The translations under genes were made by a program, and so were the position numbers. This document shows positions 1 to 4,954 of a DNA stretch of 8,447 nt, piece by piece (position 1 is the first letter of the stretch; each line of letters starts with the position of its first letter). Below the pieces are notes generated by a model that ran no database searches, was not told the origin of the DNA, and worked only from the letters and a program-made list of their open reading frames with translations. Source of the stretch: Desulfovibrio sp. (GTDB lineage Bacteria > Desulfobacterota > Desulfovibrionia > Desulfovibrionales > Desulfovibrionaceae). Where the stretch lies: NCBI GenBank assembly GCA_009773975.1, contig VSMX01000062.1:1-8447 (forward strand). The letters are read 5' to 3'.

Positions 1-1031
1 GCGATATCGAGGAACGCGGCCTGCAAACAATGCTTACTGTAAACAGGGACGCCCTTGTCCGTCTGGGGCTGACCATGGCCGATGTGGATACAGCCCTCAA
101 CAATGCTTTTGGCCAACGCCAGGTTTCCACCATTTATCGGGATAAAAACCAGTACAGGGTGGTGCTTGAATATGCGCCGGCCTGGCTTGAAGACCAGGAG
201 GCCCTTTCCAAAGTTTATCTGCCAGGCAAGGAAGGCCATGTGCCCCTGCTTTCCATTGCCACAGTTGGCCCCGGTTTTGCGCCGCTGTCGGTTGCCCACC
301 AGGGACAATTCGCGGCTGTTACAATTTCGTTCAATCTGCCGCAAGGAGTTTCGCTTTCACAGGCCCAGGCAGCTATTGATGAAACCAGGGTCAAAATCGG
401 CATGCCTTCCACAATTGTGGGCAGTTTTCAGGGCACTGCCAGAATGTACAGCGATACCATACGAAACCAGGTCATCCTGATTTTGGCAGCTTTGGCTGCC
501 TTGTATATAATTTTGGGCATTTTATACGAAAATCTTGTCCATCCGATAACCATACTCTCAACCTTGCCCTCGGCTGGAGGGGGCGCATTGCTGGCCCTGA
601 TGCTTTTTGACATGGAATTCAGCGTTATTGCCCTTATTGGGGTGTTGCTCCTGGCAGGGATAGTCAAGAAAAACGCAATCATGATGGTAGATTTTGCAAT
701 CGAAGCCCAGCGCAAGGGCAAACTTGAACCCAGAGAGGCCATTTACAAGGCCTGTATCCTGCGTTTCAGGCCTATCATAATGACAACAGCGGCAGCCATA
801 CTTGGAGCGATACCTCTTGCCCTTGGCCATGGCGACGGCGCCGAGATCCGCCGTCCCCTTGGTGTAACCATTGTTGGCGGACTTTTGTTGAGCCAGCTTC
901 TTACCCTGTACTCAACTCCTGTGGTTTATCTTTGCCTTGACAGGGCGCGGCTTAAAATCCGGAAAACCCGGTTGCGCCTGGTATACGGCAAGAAAAAGGC
1001 CCATCTTCTTGAAACGCTGCATGACAGATAG
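1..1031 (+). CDS. RND multidrug efflux permease, MdtC-type, C-terminal part (5' end outside window)
   Basis: Inner-membrane proton-driven pump subunit of a tripartite efflux system; MdtB/MdtC pumps export drugs and bile salts. The frame is open from base 3, with no start in the window; the ATG at base 30 is internal. The visible ~343 residues are the last third of a protein that is usually about 1025 long. They begin in the second periplasmic porter/docking region (LNNAFGQRQVSTIY, GSFQGTA) and end with five membrane segments, including the LYIILGILYE helix, the HPITILSTLPSAGG helix, the GIVKKNAIMMVDF helix and the RRPLGVTIVGG segment. These motifs match E. coli MdtC closely, better than AcrB. 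The C-terminal tail is short and basic. The stop is 8 bases before dpaL, so the two may be cotranscribed. The adaptor and partner pump genes would lie to the left. Family assignment is firm; the MdtC symbol is not, because heteromeric MdtB/MdtC relatives are similar. Confidence 0.93.
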   Translation, partial: DIEERGLQTMLTVNRDALVRLGLTMADVDTALNNAFGQRQVSTIYRDKNQYRVVLEYAPAWLEDQEALSKVYLPGKEGHVPLLSIATVGPGFAPLSVAHQGQFAAVTISFNLPQGVSLSQAQAAIDETRVKIGMPSTIVGSFQGTARMYSDTIRNQVILILAALAALYIILGILYENLVHPITILSTLPSAGGGALLALMLFDMEFSVIALIGVLLLAGIVKKNAIMMVDFAIEAQRKGKLEPREAIYKACILRFRPIIMTTAAAILGAIPLALGHGDGAEIRRPLGVTIVGGLLLSQLLTLYSTPVVYLCLDRARLKIRKTRLRLVYGKKKAHLLETLHDR

Positions 1032-1039
1032 GAAAATAT

Positions 1040-2155
1040 ATGGTTGAAGTCATATTGAACAAAGCCTGTATGCCGGGCAAGGTTCTGAAAGATAATTCCG
1101 TTTTTTCATTGTTCGAGCCAGACAAGATTGGCAAGGCCGAAAAGTTTTTCCACTCCATGGGCCATTCTCCAACACCTCTGGAAGAGCTTTCAGATTTATC
1201 CGCAAGGCTCGGCCTGGGCAGGATTTTGCTCAAGGATGAATCCTCTTTCATGGGCCTTGGTTCATTCAAGGGCCGGGGTGGAATATGGGCCATGGCCAAT
1301 ATTCTTGCCCAAAAAGTGGGCCTGCGGGAATTTGATTTGTCAAGCCTGCAAAGCGCGCTGAGGGGGATATCTCCAGCCCTGTTTGTAACCGCGACCGATG
1401 GAAACCATGGAAAAGCCATTGCCTGGGCAGCACGGTTTTTTGGCCAGGAAGCCCGCATATTTATGCCTCGCGGGGCATCAGCGAATATTGTGGAAGAAGT
1501 GGAAAAACTTGGCGCCCAATGTCAGGTTCTAAATTTGAACTATGATGACACTGTGCGGAAAGCCCAAAATTATGCTGTGCGCGAAGCGGCAATCTTGCTT
1601 CAGGATACTGCTTGGCCCGGATATGAAACTTTTCCTGGCCTGATTATGCAGGGCTATGGAACAATGGTAGCCGAAATTTTGGGGCAAATGGAAGATTTTT
1701 GGCCTGATTACATACTTTTGCAGGCTGGAGTAGGCTCATTCGCAGCCTCGTTCATGGCCGGTTTTATTTTGGAAAGCAATCGCCGGTGCATCAAAATCCC
1801 GCGCTTTATCAGCCTTGAGCCCAAAAACGCGGCCTGCGTCCTTGAATCTGTCAAGGCAAATGACGGTAATAGCCATGCGGTTGCGGGTGACCTCGAAACA
1901 GATATGACGGGCCTTTCGTGTGGGGAGGTTAGCCAGCTGGCCTGGCCAATTTTGCGGGACAATCTTTTTGCGGCCTGCGCCTGTTCGGATGAACTGGCAC
2001 ATTTGGGCATTAATATTCTGTCGGATGAAAAAATTAATTCCGGCCCAAGCGGAGCAATTGGGGCCGGCTTTCTGGATTATGCGCGCAAGAATGAGGTTTT
2101 ACGCCAACTTGTGGGCTCTTCTTCAAATATTCTGCTTGTTTCCACAGAAAAATGA
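1040..2155 (+). CDS. dpaL: Diaminopropionate ammonia-lyase (PLP enzyme)
   Basis: Converts 2,3-diaminopropionate (both D and L forms in the E. coli YgeX enzyme) to pyruvate and two ammonia, in the cytoplasm; fold type II PLP enzyme. The 371 residues carry the family marks at the same positions as E. coli YgeX: the PLP lysine K77 in GSFKGRGG, the catalytic aspartates D120 in TATDGNHG and D189 in QDTAWPGY, the phosphate-binding loop QAGVGSFAAS near 228-237, and the terminal serine region NSGPSGAIGAG near 333-343. It is about 27 residues shorter than YgeX (398), mainly through a shorter N-terminus and C-terminal tail. The ATG at 1040 follows a weak AGGA at the end of the preceding RND stop, 8 bases away. 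The only neighbour on this strand is the efflux pump, with no transporter or other amino-acid gene visible. A general threonine dehydratase-like enzyme is the alternative, but the two aspartates make it unlikely. Confidence 0.9.
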   Translation: MVEVILNKACMPGKVLKDNSVFSLFEPDKIGKAEKFFHSMGHSPTPLEELSDLSARLGLGRILLKDESSFMGLGSFKGRGGIWAMANILAQKVGLREFDLSSLQSALRGISPALFVTATDGNHGKAIAWAARFFGQEARIFMPRGASANIVEEVEKLGAQCQVLNLNYDDTVRKAQNYAVREAAILLQDTAWPGYETFPGLIMQGYGTMVAEILGQMEDFWPDYILLQAGVGSFAASFMAGFILESNRRCIKIPRFISLEPKNAACVLESVKANDGNSHAVAGDLETDMTGLSCGEVSQLAWPILRDNLFAACACSDELAHLGINILSDEKINSGPSGAIGAGFLDYARKNEVLRQLVGSSSNILLVSTEK

Positions 2156-2156
2156 T

Positions 2157-2181
2157 TTTCCCCTCCGCACCGGAGGGGAAA
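2157..2181. terminator. Hairpin between convergent dpaL and feoA, likely bidirectional terminator
   Basis: Two perfect 11-base arms (2157-2167 and 2171-2181, TTTCCCCTCCG and its complement) with a 3-base loop begin one base after the dpaL stop and lie 16 bases beyond the feoA stop. No T-run follows on the plus strand. On the minus strand a run of five T comes a few bases after the stem, so termination of feoA transcripts looks better supported than that of dpaL. Confidence 0.65.
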
Positions 2182-2197
2182 GAATGTGGGTGGAAAA

Positions 2198-2437
2198 TTA
2201 TTCTGGCAGATCCACGGAAATATGATCCGCTTCCTTGTTGCGCAGCGCAATAGTTACGCCGCCAAGTCGCAGAGCGACAGGATCCTTCAATGGCGCCCGT
2301 CCGACCACTGTAACCGATGCGCCAGGAATAATGCCCATATCGCGAATACGCTGATTGACAATGCCCTGGGCTTCAATTTTTGCAATCCTGCCATTTTGGC
2401 CAACTTTCATTGTCCTGAGATTGACGGTCCTGCCCAT
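2198..2437 (-). CDS. feoA: FeoA family protein
   Basis: Small SH3-like cytoplasmic protein of the ferrous iron uptake system, thought to act with the FeoB GTPase permease. The 79 residues show the FeoA pattern: an N-terminal strand region (MGRTVNLRTMKVGQNGRI), then RIRDMGIIPGASVTVVGRAP near 30-49, DPVALRLGG near 52-60, and the closing TIALRNKEADHISV. The reading frame stays open 21 codons further upstream, but I chose the ATG at 2437 because AAGGAG sits 7 bases before it and because the homologous part starts there. No feoB follows: the next gene is the convergent dpaL. The 278-base gap from maf suggests its own promoter. It could pair with a FeoB elsewhere. A DtxR-type C-terminal domain has the same fold, but no DNA-binding domain is attached here. 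Confidence 0.9.
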   Translation of the reverse strand: MGRTVNLRTMKVGQNGRIAKIEAQGIVNQRIRDMGIIPGASVTVVGRAPLKDPVALRLGGVTIALRNKEADHISVDLPE

Positions 2438-2444
2438 GAAAATT

Positions 2445-2450
2445 CTCCTT
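2445..2450 (-). promoter_or_regulatory. Ribosome binding site of feoA
   Basis: AAGGAG on the minus strand, 7 bases before the ATG at 2437. It decides the start of feoA in favour of the 79-residue protein. Confidence 0.8.
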
Positions 2451-2551
2451 TGATCGATCCTGCCCTGACCTTTGAATGTCGGACATCCCCAACATGGCAA
2501 AATTCAGGAACCCCAATGATAAAACTTGTTTATACCGCACTGGAGAAGTTT

Positions 2552-2580
2552 ATCCCATGCCAGAAGGCATATCGCGGGAT
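2552..2580 (-). other. Bulged hairpin in the feoA leader
   Basis: Outer arms ATCCC (2552-2556) and GGGAT (2576-2580) enclose inner arms ATGCC (2557-2561) and GGCAT (2566-2570) with a four-base loop and a five-base bulge on one side. It would lie about 115 bases upstream of the feoA start. I do not recognise it as a known riboswitch and its role is unknown. Confidence 0.35.
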
Positions 2581-2655
2581 TAATCCAGCCGGGCTGACAT
2601 ACAGTCCTTAAGACAAAATGAGCTTGCGGCAAAATATGGAAACTGTCAATAAAAA

Positions 2656-2670
2656 AGAAAGTCATTTTCA
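2656..2670 (-). promoter_or_regulatory. Candidate Fur-like dyad upstream of feoA
   Basis: The minus strand reads TGAAAAT-G-ACTTTCT, a 7-1-7 layout. The left half fits a Fur half-site well; the right half is degenerate. It lies 7 bases upstream of a TTGACA box and upstream of an iron-uptake gene, which is what makes it worth noting. By sequence alone it is weak. Confidence 0.3.
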
Positions 2671-2715
2671 AAAATAAGTGTGCTTTTCTGTATGGCTCTT
2701 GAGAAATGAGCAATT

Positions 2716-3348
2716 TTAGTTGAAAGACGATGCCGGACAGATAACATTTTTGGACAACAGCGAAGTTACAATCTGTGCGCCCGGGATTCCGACAACAGTT
2801 GTATAGCTGCCTTCAATGCGGTTAATTAAAAATGCGCCCTTGCCCTGAATGGCGAACGCGCCCGCCTTGTCCAGCGGTTCGCGGTCATGGGCGTAGCTTG
2901 CCAGGATTTCTTCGGACCAATGATGAAATACAACTTCCGCCATATCCAATAAATCCAGAATTTCTCCTGATTGGAAAATCAGGCAGGCCGCGCTGATAAC
3001 ATTGCAGGAATGACCGTTGAGAGCCAGGAGCATTTCAAGGGCCTCGTCATGATTTTTAGGTTTCCCCAGGATCTGATTTTTCAAGACAACAACAGTATCG
3101 GCTCCAATAATGCAGGAAAAACAGCCCGAAAAATTGTTTCGGCATTCAATCGCCTTGCTTCTTGCGGCCAGAAGCGCATATTCATGTGGCTTCCACATGG
3201 AATCCGGCAAAGGCTCGCTTTGGGGAGAAAAGGCTGTGAATGGCAAACCCAGGCTGGAAAAAAATTCTTTTCGCCTGGGCGAAGACGAGGCAAGGACAAG
3301 CTCTTTGCCATCCTTCAATTTGAACAGCTGTGCATCTCCGGCAGGCAT
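2716..3348 (-). CDS. maf: Maf family nucleotide pyrophosphatase (YhdE-like dTTP/UTP type)
   Basis: Cytoplasmic house-cleaning enzyme that hydrolyses non-canonical or excess nucleoside triphosphates to monophosphate and pyrophosphate; the YhdE/Maf subgroup prefers dTTP, UTP and modified pyrimidines. The 210 residues show the family motifs in order: LASSSPRRKE (19-28), a SEPLPD stretch at 44-49 where relatives often have an acidic-ET/P motif, GADTVVVL (82-89) with the catalytic Asp at 84, ILGKP (93-97), DKAGAFAIQGKGA (160-172), and GSYTTVVGIP (180-189). The AIQG and GSYxxVVG wording follows YhdE/B. subtilis Maf rather than the m7GTP-specific YceF group. It has a slightly long N-terminus (about 10 extra residues) before the first strand. 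The ATG lies 3 bases after the yfcE stop, so it is the last member of the nitroreductase-trm112-yfcE-maf set. The Maf call is secure; the substrate subgroup is inferred. Confidence 0.92.
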   Translation of the reverse strand: MPAGDAQLFKLKDGKELVLASSSPRRKEFFSSLGLPFTAFSPQSEPLPDSMWKPHEYALLAARSKAIECRNNFSGCFSCIIGADTVVVLKNQILGKPKNHDEALEMLLALNGHSCNVISAACLIFQSGEILDLLDMAEVVFHHWSEEILASYAHDREPLDKAGAFAIQGKGAFLINRIEGSYTTVVGIPGAQIVTSLLSKNVICPASSFN

Positions 3349-3351
3349 TTG

Positions 3352-3909
3352 TCAGTTTTCCGTTTTGTGGCTCAAAATTACGTTTCCTTTCTTGTCCAGA
3401 ACCTGGAATATGCCATTTTGATATATGCCATAAGATTTGGGAAAGCCACCCTTGGGGAGGGAAAGCGAACCAGGATTCCAGAAGCTTATGCCATCTATTG
3501 TTTCTCCGCGGGGTATATGGGTGTGCCCGCGCAGGACAATTGTTCCGGCAGGCAGCTGGGGTATGGGGGGCCTGTCCGGCAAATGATGGCCATGGCAGGC
3601 AAATATTTTATGACCATCCACATCAAGCCAGGCCTCGTCAGGCATTTTGAAAGGCATCTGCACAACATCCACTTCCGCATCGCAGTTGCCGCGCACTGCT
3701 ATAACGGGGCATGGCAAATCCAGAATATGAGGCATTTGCATTAGCATCGCGTCAGTATCGTAATTGCGTGGCAGGGGATTTCGCGGGCCGTGATAGACAA
3801 GATCCCCAAGAAATACCAGCATATCCGGCGACAATTCATTTGCCCTGGCGCGGATAAAGTCCAGCGCATCCATTGAGCCGTGCAAATCCGAGGCAATGAG
3901 CATCTTCAT
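3352..3909 (-). CDS. yfcE: YfcE-type metallophosphodiesterase
   Basis: Cytoplasmic Mn-dependent phosphoesterase of the calcineurin-like superfamily; E. coli YfcE hydrolyses phosphodiesters in vitro and its natural substrate is unsettled. The 185 residues carry the dimetal motifs in order: SDLHG (D-x-H), FLGDLVYHGPRN (GD), VRGNCDAEVD (GNCD), CHGH, and GHTHIPR near the C-terminal third, followed by FWNPGSLSLPKGG. This reads almost in step with E. coli YfcE. The ATG at 3909 overlaps the stop of the Trm112-like gene as TGATG, with AGGA 6 bases upstream; a TTG one codon earlier (3912) is a less likely alternative. The overlap points to translational coupling within the operon. No residue of the metal site appears missing. 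Confidence 0.93.
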   Translation of the reverse strand: MKMLIASDLHGSMDALDFIRARANELSPDMLVFLGDLVYHGPRNPLPRNYDTDAMLMQMPHILDLPCPVIAVRGNCDAEVDVVQMPFKMPDEAWLDVDGHKIFACHGHHLPDRPPIPQLPAGTIVLRGHTHIPRGETIDGISFWNPGSLSLPKGGFPKSYGIYQNGIFQVLDKKGNVILSHKTEN

Positions 3910-4106
3910 CAAGCTTCCTCCCGCATAAATTCATTCTGTGGAATTGATTTTTCAACAAGCATTACGGGGATATCATTTTCAACAGGATAGACTACAGAGC
4001 AATTTTTGCAGGCAAAACCCGTCTCGCCAGCCCTGTTTTCGATAAGTTCGAACTGGCCATGGCATTTGGGGCAGGCAAGCACTTCCAGAAGGAAACCACT
4101 ATCCAT
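3909..4106 (-). CDS. Trm112/UPF0434 (YcaR)-family zinc protein
   Basis: Small zinc-binding protein of about 65 residues. Trm112 proteins activate partner methyltransferases in eukaryotes and archaea; the bacterial versions are less understood. Two CxxC pairs are visible, C12-P-K-C15 and C33-K-N-C36, followed by the family hallmark VVYPVENDIPVML (38-50). The start was chosen at the ATG at 4106, which overlaps the nitroreductase stop as TAATG and gives the usual MD-x-LLE-LACP opening; an ATG five codons earlier (4121) has no ribosome site. The end overlaps the yfcE start as TGATG. The tail after residue 50 (KSIPQNEFMREEA) is acidic and short. Both overlaps suggest one coupled transcript with the nitroreductase and yfcE. 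No methyltransferase partner is encoded in this window. Confidence 0.87.
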   Translation of the reverse strand: MDSGFLLEVLACPKCHGQFELIENRAGETGFACKNCSVVYPVENDIPVMLVEKSIPQNEFMREEA

Positions 4107-4726
4107 TATTTGGCATTCCATTTGTTTTTATGAATGGCATCGGCATTGAATCTGTCCGGGCTTCGGACACTGTTGATTTGCGGGTGTCCAAAGACAAGAA
4201 GGCCGATTGGCACTACAGTTGCGGGAAGATCTGCCAGCTTTTGAAAGCCTTCGATCCGTTCTTTTATCGGATAAATTCCTGTAAAAACGCCGCCAAGGCC
4301 AAGGGCGTGGGCGGCAAGAAGCATATTTTCGCAGGCTATTGCAATATCCAGCACACCCATGCCTTTTTCTTTTTCCTTCGCTTCATTGAGGCAGGCCAGA
4401 ATTGCCAGCGGGGCGTGCTTTGCAAAGGATGCATAATGATTTATTTCCCCGATTTTGCCAAGAATCGCCTTGTCTTCAATGACTATAAATTCCCAGGGCT
4501 GTTCGTTTGCAGCGCTTGGGGCAAGCATTCCGCATTCAAGGATGGTTTTGAGATCGGAAGCGGAAATCGGCGCAGCCGTATAAGCTCTGACGCTCCTTCT
4601 TGATTTGATTGCTTCTATGATTTTACTGGCATCCGGACTGTCCGTAGAACGAGCCAGGGAAGGCAGACAAAAAGTCGTTGAAGCCAGAACGGCTGTCTGA
4701 AGCAGTTTCCTGCGGTTGCTGTTCAT
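4106..4726 (-). CDS. Nitroreductase-family FMN protein with Tat signal
   Basis: FMN-dependent NAD(P)H oxidoreductase-like protein, probably exported folded to the periplasm. The 206 residues start with a twin-arginine signal: NRRKLLQ (R5, R6) followed by a mild hydrophobic stretch (TAVLASTTFCLPSLA) and a possible signal peptidase site near 25-27. The C20 does not fit a lipobox. The catalytic domain follows: IIEAIKSRRSVRAYT (36-50, the FMN phosphate-binding arginines), LAPSAANEQPWEF, an internal AHALGLGGVFTG segment, and a closing LVFGHP near the C-terminus. The ATG at 4726 was chosen over one 16 codons upstream because GGAG lies 5 bases before it and because it places the twin arginines near the N-terminus. 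The upstream region holds a palindrome over a TATAAT. The electron donor and substrate cannot be told from sequence. Export of an FMN enzyme together with cytoplasmic operon neighbours is somewhat odd. Confidence 0.88.
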   Translation of the reverse strand: MNSNRRKLLQTAVLASTTFCLPSLARSTDSPDASKIIEAIKSRRSVRAYTAAPISASDLKTILECGMLAPSAANEQPWEFIVIEDKAILGKIGEINHYASFAKHAPLAILACLNEAKEKEKGMGVLDIAIACENMLLAAHALGLGGVFTGIYPIKERIEGFQKLADLPATVVPIGLLVFGHPQINSVRSPDRFNADAIHKNKWNAK

Positions 4727-4740
4727 GCAAGCTCCATTTT

Positions 4741-4762
4741 TATAATGATAATTGGCATTATA
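4741..4762 (-). promoter_or_regulatory. Fur/PerR-like palindrome over the -10 of the nitroreductase operon
   Basis: Arms TATAATG (4741-4747) and CATTATA (4756-4762) are perfect inverted repeats with an 8-base spacer, 15 bases before the nitroreductase ATG. On the plus strand ATAATGATAAT matches 11 consecutive bases of the classical Fur consensus; on the minus strand the right part fits a PerR half-site (ATTATAA). The minus strand also reads TATAAT at 4762-4757, a perfect -10, although the best -35 (TTGAAA, 4788-4783) is 20 bases away. A repressor bound here would block transcription. Confidence 0.45.
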
Positions 4763-4816
4763 GGTACGCAACAATAAAAGAATTTCAATAAAATATCCAG
4801 AAAAGTTCCAAAACGC

Positions 4817-4845
4817 TTCACTTTTGCGATATTAATCGCTATGGT
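4817..4845 (+). promoter_or_regulatory. Weak candidate sigma-70 promoter for the EF-G2 gene
   Basis: TTCACT (4817-4822) and TATGGT (4840-4845) are separated by 17 bases, each matching four of six consensus positions. If real, transcripts would have a leader of about 100 bases including the two hairpins at 4864-4919. The evidence is only positional. Confidence 0.25.
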
Positions 4846-4863
4846 AAGCAATGCTTGGGGGAG

Positions 4864-4919
4864 AAAAGCATCTCAAGATGACTTTTGATATATTCCACTA
4901 TCATATTTGAAAAGATAGT
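4864..4919 (+). other. Two tandem inverted repeats in the EF-G2 leader
   Basis: First: AAAAGCATCT (4864-4873) and AGATG-A-CTTTT (4876-4886), ten paired positions with one bulged A and a minimal loop. Second: ACTATC (4897-4902) and GATAGT (4914-4919) with an 11-base AT-rich loop. Neither has a terminator-like T-run directly behind it. They could be operators or leader structure; I cannot assign a function. Confidence 0.3.
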
Positions 4920-4943
4920 CAAATTCAGCGCTTGTTTGCGCAC

Positions 4944-4948
4944 AGGAG
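4944..4948 (+). promoter_or_regulatory. Ribosome binding site of the EF-G2 gene
   Basis: AGGAG lies 6 bases before the ATG at 4955 and supports that start. Confidence 0.75.
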
Positions 4949-4954
4949 AACAAT

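Larger units (their letters stand above)
2438..2715 (-). other. maf-feoA intergenic region, probable feoA promoter and leader
   Basis: 278 bases with no convincing gene. A 69-codon open frame crosses it but has no ribosome site or protein likeness and I reject it. Read toward feoA it holds: a Fur-like 15-base dyad (2656-2670); a TTGACA -35-like box (2649-2644) without a good -10 at normal distance; a small palindrome CAGCC-G-GGCTG (2586-2596); a bulged hairpin (2552-2580); and a TATAAA box near 2531-2536 with no good -35. No T-rich terminator for maf is clear. Confidence 0.45.
4727..4954. other. Divergent intergenic region between nitroreductase operon and EF-G2
   Basis: 228 AT-rich bases with no gene. 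The left part carries the nitroreductase ribosome site (GGAG, 4735-4732) and the palindrome at 4741-4762. The middle holds a weak plus-strand promoter candidate, and the right part two small hairpins and the EF-G2 ribosome site. Confidence 0.6.

Noticed and set aside
30..32. ATG as the start of the efflux gene
   Set aside because: It lies within the conserved porter domain of an RND pump; the frame is open upstream to base 3.
2438..2500. N-terminal extension of FeoA from an upstream start
   Set aside because: The extra 21 residues have no family likeness, and AAGGAG is ideally placed for the ATG at 2437.
2549..2557. Possible DnaA box TTATCCCAT
   Set aside because: It matches only six of nine positions of TTATCCACA and is isolated; no box cluster is visible in any intergenic region, so there is no support for a replication origin here.
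2186..2611. 141-codon plus-strand open frame over feoA
   Set aside because: It is the antisense shadow of feoA and its leader, with no ribosome site or protein likeness.
2504..2713. 69-codon open frame on the minus strand between maf and feoA
   Set aside because: No ribosome binding site, no recognisable protein, and the composition looks like AT-rich intergenic DNA.
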